A DNA stretch of 5,614 bases from Deltaproteobacteria bacterium. GTDB lineage: Bacteria > Myxococcota > Myxococcia > Myxococcales > 40CM-4-68-19. The first letter of the stretch is position 1, and every line of letters starts with the position of its first letter. The stretch spans positions 1 to 5,614 of the forward strand of contig VBLM01000708.1 of the NCBI GenBank assembly GCA_005879095.1, in the 5' to 3' direction. The translations under genes and the position numbers were made by a program. This document shows positions 1 through 5,487 of the stretch, piece after piece. The notes under the pieces were generated by a model, which was not told the DNA's origin, searched no databases, and worked only from the letters and a program-made list of their open reading frames with translations.

Positions 1-709
1 ACGGCGTCAGGACGCTCGACATCTCGTAGAGCTGCTTTGCGAACTGGTCGGGCAACCCCTCGCTGCTGGCGGGAAGCTCGATGGCGTTCCCGGCCGCGGA
101 CGAGAGGTGGATGTTGAAGAGCAAGGTGGCGCCGTCCTCGGACCCCAGCGAGCACAACGCCTTCGCATCCGCGACCGGATCGCCGTCGGTCGATTCGCCG
201 TCGGTGATGTTGATCACGATCGGGGCAAATCCCTTCGGGTGCTCGGCGACCCAGCGCTGGACCATGTCCGCGGCCGTCTTGAAGGCGCCGCTCATCGGGG
301 TGCCGCCGGCATGTTTGGCCTCGAACCAGAGCGGAAACTTCACCGTCTGCTCGATCAGCCCGCCGGCGCCGTCGTCCGACTTCTTGACCCGATCCTCGAT
401 GCGCAGGGGATTGTTGGCGAGCTCGCTGATCGGGATCAGGTCCTTGCCCGAGAGCGGCCCGTTGAAGGCCGATTTCACGGCGGTGTCCTCCCCGTAGCCG
501 ACCACGGCGACGTGGAAGTAGTCGTAGATCGAGTCGCCCTTGGCGCAGCGGATGGAGAGGTTGTGGATGAGCTTGTTGATGATCGTCGTCAGCTCGTCGG
601 CCTTGCGGCGTTCGCCGCTGCCTCCGAAGGCATCGTCCATCGACGCGGACTGATCCAAGAGGAAGATGAAGCAACCCGGATTCTTGCGGCTGATTTCAGC
701 GCTGTACAT
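1..709 (-). CDS. VWA-domain protein, TerY-like (C-terminus cut by window edge)
   Basis: About 236 codons are visible; the reading frame is open to position 1, so the C-terminus is missing. Seen: a complete metal-ion-dependent adhesion site, with DxSxS at residues 19-23 (D19, S21, S23, in DQSASM), the threonine T137 in GGTPM, and D170 in ITDGES. The fold therefore starts almost at residue 10 with no signal peptide or membrane segment, which suggests a cytoplasmic protein. Known: such stand-alone VWA proteins bind Mg2+/Mn2+ and mediate protein-protein contacts; TerY-type members are often encoded with PP2C phosphatases and kinases. The tail (LPDQFAKQLYEMSSVLTP) resembles what I recall of this bacterial family, which would continue for a few dozen residues. 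The ATG at 709 is chosen because a strong AGGGAGG lies 4 nt upstream. It overlaps the upstream gene by 14 nt, implying translational coupling. The partner is not identifiable here. Confidence 0.9.
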   Translation of the reverse strand, partial: MYSAEISRKNPGCFIFLLDQSASMDDAFGGSGERRKADELTTIINKLIHNLSIRCAKGDSIYDYFHVAVVGYGEDTAVKSAFNGPLSGKDLIPISELANNPLRIEDRVKKSDDGAGGLIEQTVKFPLWFEAKHAGGTPMSGAFKTAADMVQRWVAEHPKGFAPIVINITDGESTDGDPVADAKALCSLGSEDGATLLFNIHLSSAAGNAIELPASSEGLPDQFAKQLYEMSSVLTP

Positions 710-1184
710 ATCGCCTCCCTTTGTCTGCAGACTGTTGCAGGTTGAGCTTGTCGAGCGTGACGTAGATCTGGTTGCCGCGCCGGTCGCTTACGAGGTACCG
801 GCGATCGTTTCGATCGAGAATCCTGACCTTGTCGCCGCGGCTCAGCGTCACGGTGTGGCCCTTGGCGGGGCCTCGCTGCACGTGCGCGGTGAGCTTCTTT
901 GCCCGGATGAGCGCGTAGTGCGGCGCGGCCGCCCGCTTCGTCTCGACGACCGGCGGCGTCGCGGCTGCCGTCGCGACCGGGGGTCCCCTCTCGGGCTGGC
1001 GTGCCCTTGCGGGCACCACCCAGGCGATGCCGGCGAGCACGACGAGCGCGAGGCCGACATGGAACAACTCGAAGGCGCCGGCGAGCTCCTTGCCCCCGCA
1101 CGCAGGGCACGTCCCCGCAGGTTCCCCCGTGGGGATCCACTTCAGGCGGCACGAACGGCACTGAACGAGTTTCTTGCCCAGCAT
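696..1184 (-). CDS. Zinc-ribbon, single-TM protein with C-terminal SH3-like domain
   Basis: 162 residues, not a named family that I recognise. Seen, in order: a four-cysteine zinc ribbon (C9-x2-C12 ... C26-x2-C29), one hydrophobic segment of about 17 residues (roughly 41-57, FHVGLALVVLAGIAWVV), an Ala/Pro/Arg-rich linker (about 58-95), then a beta-rich C-terminal stretch (about 98-150) with GDKVRILD and GNQIYVTLDKL that reads like a bacterial SH3-type barrel. Inferred: an inner-membrane protein with the zinc ribbon in the cytoplasm and the SH3-like part probably in the periplasm. It precedes the VWA gene and overlaps it by 14 nt, so the two form a transcriptional and translational unit. An in-frame TAG just upstream (about 1200-1202) rules out a much longer form, so the ATG at 1184 is the likely start although its ribosome binding site is weak. 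Function unknown; a scaffold or sensor for the VWA protein is a guess. Confidence 0.8.
   Translation of the reverse strand: MLGKKLVQCRSCRLKWIPTGEPAGTCPACGGKELAGAFELFHVGLALVVLAGIAWVVPARARQPERGPPVATAAATPPVVETKRAAAPHYALIRAKKLTAHVQRGPAKGHTVTLSRGDKVRILDRNDRRYLVSDRRGNQIYVTLDKLNLQQSADKGRRYVQR
714..720 (-). promoter_or_regulatory. Shine-Dalgarno of the VWA gene, inside the upstream gene
   Basis: AGGGAGG on the minus strand, 4 nt before the ATG at 709. It is a near-perfect anti-16S match and lies within the last codons of the zinc-ribbon gene, which reads through it in another frame. It fixes the VWA start and supports translational coupling across the 14-nt overlap. Confidence 0.7.
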
Positions 1185-1522
1185 CGAGTGCCGAAGACGC
1201 TAGTACGGAAGGCGGGTGCTCTACGACGCGCAGATGCCCACACGAGAGCTTTCCGGGGGTTGCGCGCGAGTGCATGTAGGCGGAAGCGATGAAGAGTGGA
1301 ATCGATCCCTACCACCGGCTCGGGGAAAGAAGACTCTCGAGCGCTCCGCGACGCACAGTGCAAGTGTGACGTCCCGATTCCGAGAAACGGGATTGCTTAA
1401 GTATTCGAGTGCGCGACTTCCCCATTTCCGTCGAAGGCATATGTCCCAGTCCCGGGATCCGGATCCCATTCTGAAATAGCCCGCGCAACGAGTCGTGGTC
1501 GACGAGAAGGACGCGTCGACAC
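1185..1522. other. Divergent intergenic region, no convincing gene
   Basis: These 338 bases separate the minus-strand zinc-ribbon gene from the plus-strand glycosyltransferase, so both genes' promoters should lie here. Open frames exist on both strands (for example plus 1216-1479 and minus 1221-1538), but their conceptual products are Ser/Arg-rich, lack recognisable motifs and have no good ribosome binding site, so I do not call them. The base composition is less GC-biased than the coding regions, with an AT-richer patch around 1390-1410. I see no clear sigma70 -35/-10 pair or sigma54 GG/GC signature for either gene. A TGAAAT hexamer at 1472-1477 could serve as a -10 for the plus-strand gene, but it has no matching -35. 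The palindrome at 1454-1467 and the hairpin at 1494-1525 are the only structured elements I found. Confidence 0.55.
1454..1467. repeat. 14-bp perfect palindrome, possible operator
   Basis: GGGATCCGGATCCC is identical to its own reverse complement. It sits about 55 nt upstream of the glycosyltransferase start, where a repressor or activator dimer could bind. A weaker related element, GGAATCGATCCC (one mismatch from a palindrome), lies at 1298-1309 in the same intergenic region. No T-run follows, so it does not look like a terminator. It could also be chance in GC-rich DNA. Confidence 0.35.
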
Positions 1523-1525
1523 GTG
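1494..1525 (+). promoter_or_regulatory. Hairpin enclosing the RBS and abutting the GTG start of the glycosyltransferase
   Basis: GTCGAC at 1498-1503 pairs with GTCGAC at 1515-1520. The stem extends by three more pairs (CGT 1494-1496 with ACG 1521-1523) if G1497 is bulged. The 11-nt loop (1504-1514) contains the AGAAGGA-like Shine-Dalgarno, and the first base of the GTG start codon (1523) lies at the stem base. In mRNA this would hold the initiation region in a defined structure and might limit or gate translation. Regulation is inference; the pairing is directly visible. Confidence 0.4.
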
Positions 1526-2830
1526 CCTCGCAGATCACGAAAACAGCGCAGATCCGAGCGCGAAGATCATCGACGACTGCGCGATGGTGCCTGGCTGCGA
1601 TGGGTCGTCGTCGCGGTCGGCGTCGCGCTGCGCTTGTGGGCCGCGCGGGGTGAACTGTGGCTCGACGAGCTGATCTCGCTCTGGCAGGCGGTGCACGCGT
1701 CCAGCTGGTTGGCGATCTTCGACGGCATCCACTCGGACAACAACCATTACCTGACGTCGCTGTGGCTGCGGCTGCTCGGCGATGGGCATTCCCCGCTGCT
1801 CTACCGGGCCCCGTCGATCGTCGCCGGAGCCGGGACGCTCGCCGTCGTGGCGATCCACGAGAAGCTGAAAGTCCTCGTTCTCTTCGCGGCGTCCTTCATT
1901 CTCGCGCAGTACGACTCCGAAGCGCGCGGCTACGCGTTGATGGTCTTCTTCGCGGTCGCCTGCTTCGAGCTCGCGAAACAGGACCGCGGCGCGCTCTTCG
2001 CGATCTGCGCCGTCGCCGGCCTCCTGGCGCACGCGACGTTTGCCTTCGCGCTCGCCGCGTTCGCAGTCTGGAAATGGCGGCGGCCGGCATGGTTTCTGGC
2101 GCCGATCGCCGTCTTCATCCTCTGCTGGACGCTCGACTGGCGCGTCATGGTCTACCGCGGCGGTACGCCCGAACCTCTGCTGGACACCGTGCGCCGTCTC
2201 GCGCGGGCGACGCTCGGAACGCCGCTCGGGCCGCTGGAGCTGCTCGCGATTCCGGCGCTCGGGGTCGCGCTGGTCGGGCTCGCCCGCACTCGCGAGCGCG
2301 TCTTCTACACGGCGATCTTCCTCGCGCCCGCCGCGGCGCTCGTGCTGCTGCAGCCGCGCTTCGTCGCGCCTCGGTACTTCCTCGTCTGCGTGCCGTTCTT
2401 CCTCATCCTGCTCGCCGAATTGCCGCAAGTCGCGATCGCGATGGTCGTGCTCTTGAACGTGGCAGGAATCGCGCGACTCGACCGGGGAAACCCGAAGGAA
2501 GTCGTGCAGTACATGGCGGCGAACACGGCCGGCGATACCGTCACCCTTTCGAGCGACCACAAGTTCCGCAACTGGATCGTGCTGGAGTACTACGCGCGAG
2601 GCGAAAAGAAGCAATTCGAATACGTCGACGACCAAAGCGCGCCCTGGTACGTCATCCACGACTTCAGCGACGACCCGAATCCTCCGGCGATCGCTGCCTA
2701 TTCGCTCGTCCTGCGGACGGCCTGGTCTGGACTCTCGGGCTGGCGGTTCTTCCTCTATCGACGGGATGGATCAGAACATGCTTCGTTTCTGCCCGAAGGC
2801 CAGCCATCTCTTTCGGTAGATACGCCTTGA
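1523..2830 (+). CDS. GT39 / ArnT-like (GT-C) membrane glycosyltransferase
   Basis: 435 residues. Known for the family: polytopic inner-membrane enzymes that transfer a sugar from a polyprenyl-phosphate donor to lipid, glycan or protein on the periplasmic side. Seen: a basic cytoplasmic N-terminus (1-22), a first membrane segment (about 25-41), then the first-loop acidic pair D48-E49 in LWLDEL, the hallmark catalytic region of GT-C enzymes. RAPSIVAG (95-102) and SEARGYALM (132-140) match the usual R-x-PS and SQEARMYAL blocks. Further hydrophobic segments follow at about 139-151, 156-182, 189-203, 237-253, 261-276 and 284-315, with a soluble C-terminal tail (about 320-435). The spacing between the PS and EAR blocks looks shorter than I would expect. 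The GTG at 1523 is the only usual start after an in-frame stop at 1472; AGAAGGA lies about 12 nt upstream. It stands alone on this strand, so its acceptor is unknown. Confidence 0.82.
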   Translation: MPRRSRKQRRSEREDHRRLRDGAWLRWVVVAVGVALRLWAARGELWLDELISLWQAVHASSWLAIFDGIHSDNNHYLTSLWLRLLGDGHSPLLYRAPSIVAGAGTLAVVAIHEKLKVLVLFAASFILAQYDSEARGYALMVFFAVACFELAKQDRGALFAICAVAGLLAHATFAFALAAFAVWKWRRPAWFLAPIAVFILCWTLDWRVMVYRGGTPEPLLDTVRRLARATLGTPLGPLELLAIPALGVALVGLARTRERVFYTAIFLAPAAALVLLQPRFVAPRYFLVCVPFFLILLAELPQVAIAMVVLLNVAGIARLDRGNPKEVVQYMAANTAGDTVTLSSDHKFRNWIVLEYYARGEKKQFEYVDDQSAPWYVIHDFSDDPNPPAIAAYSLVLRTAWSGLSGWRFFLYRRDGSEHASFLPEGQPSLSVDTP

Positions 2831-2852
2831 GCCGTTCGACCGGCGCGTCGTC
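2831..2852. other. 22-nt gap between convergent stop codons
   Basis: The glycosyltransferase stop (2828-2830) and the stop of the minus-strand effector-like gene (2853-2855) face each other across 22 nt. A short GCCG/CGGC stem (2831-2834 with 2841-2844) is possible, but it has only 4 bp and no T-run, so I do not call an intrinsic terminator. Transcripts may overlap or end by Rho. Confidence 0.6.
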
Positions 2853-4535
2853 TCACGGCACCGCCGATGCCGCTGCGCTCCCGGTGAACCCGTACACATT
2901 CCGCAGGACGAGGCGCGCGTACGCCTTCGCGGAGTTCTCCGCGCCGTCGTCGAACCTCGCCCCCAGCACCTTCGCCACGTTGCGGCAGTTGTGCCATTGC
3001 TCCATCGCCCGTTCGGCGGCGAACGGCTCCGTCTTCTCGTTCGTGCTGAAGCTGACGACGCCGAGCTCGCCGCCCGCGACGTCGGCCCAGGCCTTGACGC
3101 CGCGCCAGTCGCGGTCGCGCCAGGCTTTCCTGGTCAGGTCGCTCGTCGGCGAGTCGTAGATGCCCCGGGTATCCAGGGCCGGGTCGCTCATCGCACCCGA
3201 GGGTTTCGGCCAGCCCCCCAGCGGCCGCTTGAGCGACGAGGTGGTGAAGCCGACGGCGCGGATCTCCGCCAGATCGACCTTCACCGCCTGCCCGCAATCG
3301 TCGGCGGAGAGCACGACGCCTTTCGGATGCGTGTGGGTCAGAATCGCGTCCCTGGCGCCGGCAAGGAGCTTCGTGACGTCGACCTGCGCGGGAGAAGCCG
3401 AGTCCTTGCCCTTGCCGCGCGTGATGCGGACGGCCTTTCCGCCGACGATGCAGGCGCCGAGCTCGTAGGCCAGCCCCGTGCGCAGCTCGGCGAACACGGC
3501 CTCGACCTGCGCGAGCGTCATGCCCGCCGTGAAGCGCGCCTGCTGCTCGTCGCTCAGCTCCGGATCGAGCTGCAGGGTGTCGCTCCCGGAGGTCTTCTTG
3601 ATCCAGCGGGTCAGCTTGAGCGCCACCTTTGTCGTCTTGCCCCGCTGGACGGTCGTTTTCTCCACCGACCCAAAGAAGCTCCTCGCCTGCTCCTCGCTGA
3701 AGTCGACTTCGACGGTGCACTGGCCGTCCTTGACCCCGGCGAAGGCGACCGTCCCTCCGCCCGCGGTCGTCTTGAGCCTCTTCTGTGACGAGTTGCTGAC
3801 GCGCACCTTCACGCCGTCGACCGGCCCGTCCGGCCCGGTCACGATGACTTCGACGTCCGTCGGCACCGCGGTCTGGTTCATCCCCAGCCGGTCGGCGTAC
3901 TTCTTCTCGACGCGCTCGATCTCCTTCTGCCGCTCTTCGTCAGTGGCGGTGGGCCGCAGCGCCTTGTAGCTGCAGGCGCCCTGCATCGCGCTGATCTCCT
4001 CGTCCGATTTCTTCAGGTGGCCGTCGAAGAAGCCCTTGCGATGGGCGATCCACGCACGCACGGTATAGGTGCCCGGCCCCACGGTCTTGACCACCTTGCC
4101 CCGGCCGGGGTTCTCGCGAGGCTCGGAGTTCGAGCGTGGATCCTTCATCGGCATCCGCTTGATCTGGGCGGCGGTGTACACCTCGTGGTGCAGCAGCACC
4201 TTGTCCGAAGAGTAGAAGCGGACCAGCAGGCAAGTGTCGTCTTTCAGCGGCCGGAGCCTCAGCTTCACGCTGAGCAAATCGACTCCGGGCCGGAAGGTCT
4301 GATCGACCTCGTAGATGCGCAGCCGCGAGGGCGCCTTGGTCCTCACCACGGCCGGCGCTTCCGACGAGCCGTCCACGGTCAGCGACAGCCGGGCCGGCTT
4401 GTCAGCCTGCGCCTCCGGCGGCATCTGCGGCTTCTCGAGCAGGGCGAAATCGCAGGTCAGCGACGCGTCCAGCTTGCCGTCCACCACGTTGGACACGCCG
4501 TCCCAGAACAGATAGCGCGTCTGCGATTCAGGCAT
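2853..4535 (-). CDS. Multidomain putative effector with HxHP (JAMM/MuF-like) C-terminal domain
   Basis: 560 residues, no named family recognised. Seen: an N-terminal beta-rich part (1-170; alternating stretches such as LLSVKLRLRP and TYTVRAWIAHRKG); a charged helix (about 198-218); a beta-sandwich-like repeat (about 226-308; DVEVIVTGPDGPVDGVKVRV, then TVAFAGVKDGQCTVEVDF) resembling carboxypeptidase-regulatory/Ig-like modules; then a domain at about 335-445 with YELGA (E358), HTHP (H401, H403), S410, D413 and EIRAVG (424-429). E...HxHP-x5-S-x2-D is the metal-binding pattern of JAMM/JAB proteins, and the spacing plus EIRAVG resembles HNHP domains in phage MuF-type and polymorphic toxin proteins. 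The last 110 residues are Trp-rich and unassigned. No signal peptide. The ATG at 4535 follows the upstream stop by 11 nt and has only a weak GAGCGG-like RBS, suggesting coupled translation. The frame stays open far upstream of 4535, but that part is Arg-rich shadow sequence overlapping the upstream gene. Effector role is inference. Confidence 0.82.
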   Translation of the reverse strand: MPESQTRYLFWDGVSNVVDGKLDASLTCDFALLEKPQMPPEAQADKPARLSLTVDGSSEAPAVVRTKAPSRLRIYEVDQTFRPGVDLLSVKLRLRPLKDDTCLLVRFYSSDKVLLHHEVYTAAQIKRMPMKDPRSNSEPRENPGRGKVVKTVGPGTYTVRAWIAHRKGFFDGHLKKSDEEISAMQGACSYKALRPTATDEERQKEIERVEKKYADRLGMNQTAVPTDVEVIVTGPDGPVDGVKVRVSNSSQKRLKTTAGGGTVAFAGVKDGQCTVEVDFSEEQARSFFGSVEKTTVQRGKTTKVALKLTRWIKKTSGSDTLQLDPELSDEQQARFTAGMTLAQVEAVFAELRTGLAYELGACIVGGKAVRITRGKGKDSASPAQVDVTKLLAGARDAILTHTHPKGVVLSADDCGQAVKVDLAEIRAVGFTTSSLKRPLGGWPKPSGAMSDPALDTRGIYDSPTSDLTRKAWRDRDWRGVKAWADVAGGELGVVSFSTNEKTEPFAAERAMEQWHNCRNVAKVLGARFDDGAENSAKAYARLVLRNVYGFTGSAAASAVP

Positions 4536-4546
4536 GGCGCGTCCGC

Positions 4547-5383
4547 TCAGCTTCCGTACGCCGCCCGCAGCGCGCGGCGCGTTTCGTCGTCCAGTTCGCC
4601 GGCCGGGGCCTCGCGGCCCAGGTAGCTGTCCTGGAACTCCTTGATGGAGTCGATCGTGTCCTTGTCCAGAACGCCGCTGGAGCCGGCGGCGAAGCCGAGC
4701 GCATTGAGCCGGGCCTGCACGCCGCGGACGTCGGTCTCCGGCGGCATGCCGCCGAAGTTCAGCTCGAAGACGAGCGGCTCGGCGGCGCCGTCCGAAAGCA
4801 GCTCGAGCCGTGCCCGCTTCGCGCTCTTCGGCACGCGCTCGTCGAGCGCGCCGCTGGCGCTGGTCGTCCCCTGGAGGCGCTGGCCGTCGACTTCCAGCGT
4901 GTAGCGACGGGACGAAAGCGGCTCGCCGTCGCCCCCTTGCAGGACGAGGTGGACGCGCTGCTCCGCCGGCGCGGCGGAGGGGGTCGGATCCTTGGCGCGC
5001 GAAGCCGGCACGGCGTTGGATCCTTCCGGGACCCTGGCTTCCACCTGCGCGCGCTCGGCGGGCGGCTGCGGTTCGCCTTTGCGCTCTTCCCGCGTCTGGA
5101 GTTGGCCGCGCTGCGGCTCCTCGCCGTGTTTCCTCTGTACGCGCGTCTCCGGTCGCGGCTTGGGCACGTAGCCGCGTTCCAGCTCGCGGCGGGCTCGCTC
5201 GCAGTCCTCGCAAAGCGGGGCGCCTCGCTTCGCGGCCGACTGGAGCGCGGCTGCCGTGGCCTTGGCCACCGCCGCCTTCGCCGATCGCTCGAGGAGCGCC
5301 GTCGACTGTGGACCGGTACCCATGTAGACGACGACCTTGCCGCCGACCACGGTCCCGTCGTCGCTGGGCTTGTAACGAGGCAT
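4547..5383 (-). CDS. Peptidoglycan-binding protein with type VI-cargo-like architecture
   Basis: 278 residues. Seen: a short N-terminus (VVGGKVVVYMGTG), an Ala-rich helix (about 32-55), a CEDC motif (C58, C61 in PLCEDCERA), a long charged/Pro-rich linker (about 70-142), a beta module (143-210) with YTLEVDGQRLQGTTSASG followed by VPKSAKRARLELL, and a C-terminal PG_binding_1-type three-helix domain (about 217-276; GVQARLNALGF, IKEFQDSY, DDETRRAL). From memory, the Y-x-L-x-V-x-G...G-T-x3-G...P module joined to this peptidoglycan-binding domain, and CE(E/D)CE linkers, recur in proteins next to VgrG/PAAR genes, which suggests a cargo or carrier of a contractile secretion system. No signal peptide is visible, consistent with injection rather than Sec export. 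The ATG at 5383 is preferred over the ATG at 5449 because of a GGGGGA just upstream and because the candidate promoter lies between them. It heads an operon with the gene at 2853-4535. Confidence 0.85.
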   Translation of the reverse strand: MPRYKPSDDGTVVGGKVVVYMGTGPQSTALLERSAKAAVAKATAAALQSAAKRGAPLCEDCERARRELERGYVPKPRPETRVQRKHGEEPQRGQLQTREERKGEPQPPAERAQVEARVPEGSNAVPASRAKDPTPSAAPAEQRVHLVLQGGDGEPLSSRRYTLEVDGQRLQGTTSASGALDERVPKSAKRARLELLSDGAAEPLVFELNFGGMPPETDVRGVQARLNALGFAAGSSGVLDKDTIDSIKEFQDSYLGREAPAGELDDETRRALRAAYGS

Positions 5384-5410
5384 GCTTCCCCCGAAGAACC
5401 CGCCTTTCGA

Positions 5411-5440
5411 AGTGTCTTTCTGTCGTCGGGCGGTTGTCAA
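5411..5440 (-). promoter_or_regulatory. Candidate sigma70-type promoter of the 5383/4535 operon
   Basis: On the minus strand, a perfect TTGACA (5440-5435) is followed after 18 nt by GACACT (5416-5411), which matches 3 of 6 bases of the -10 consensus. The transcript would start near 5404, leaving a leader of about 20 nt that just fits the ribosome binding site before the ATG at 5383. The -10 is weak. Confidence 0.35.
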
Positions 5441-5487
5441 GGTTCCCAAAGCCCCGGTCGCGATGCGAGATTCTCCCTGAGGCCCCG

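Noticed and set aside
107..745. 212-codon plus-strand frame opposite the VWA gene
   Set aside because: The minus-strand frame carries an intact MIDAS; the opposite frame has no motif and no ribosome binding site.
1221..1538. 105-codon minus-strand frame in the intergenic region
   Set aside because: Ser/Arg-rich with no motif. It starts inside the glycosyltransferase coding region and lacks a good ribosome binding site. A real small gene is possible but unsupported.
1535..2659. 374-codon antisense open frame opposite the glycosyltransferase
   Set aside because: The translation is dominated by Arg, Glu, Asp and Gln and lacks domains, as expected for the antisense of a hydrophobic GC-rich gene.
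2831..2852. Bidirectional terminator between the convergent genes
   Set aside because: Only a 4-bp stem and no T-run on either strand.
1657..3159. 500-codon open frame on the plus strand, overlapping the glycosyltransferase in another frame
   Set aside because: The product is Arg/Ala-rich low-complexity sequence with no motif. The overlapped frame encodes a clear membrane protein. It is a shadow produced by high GC.
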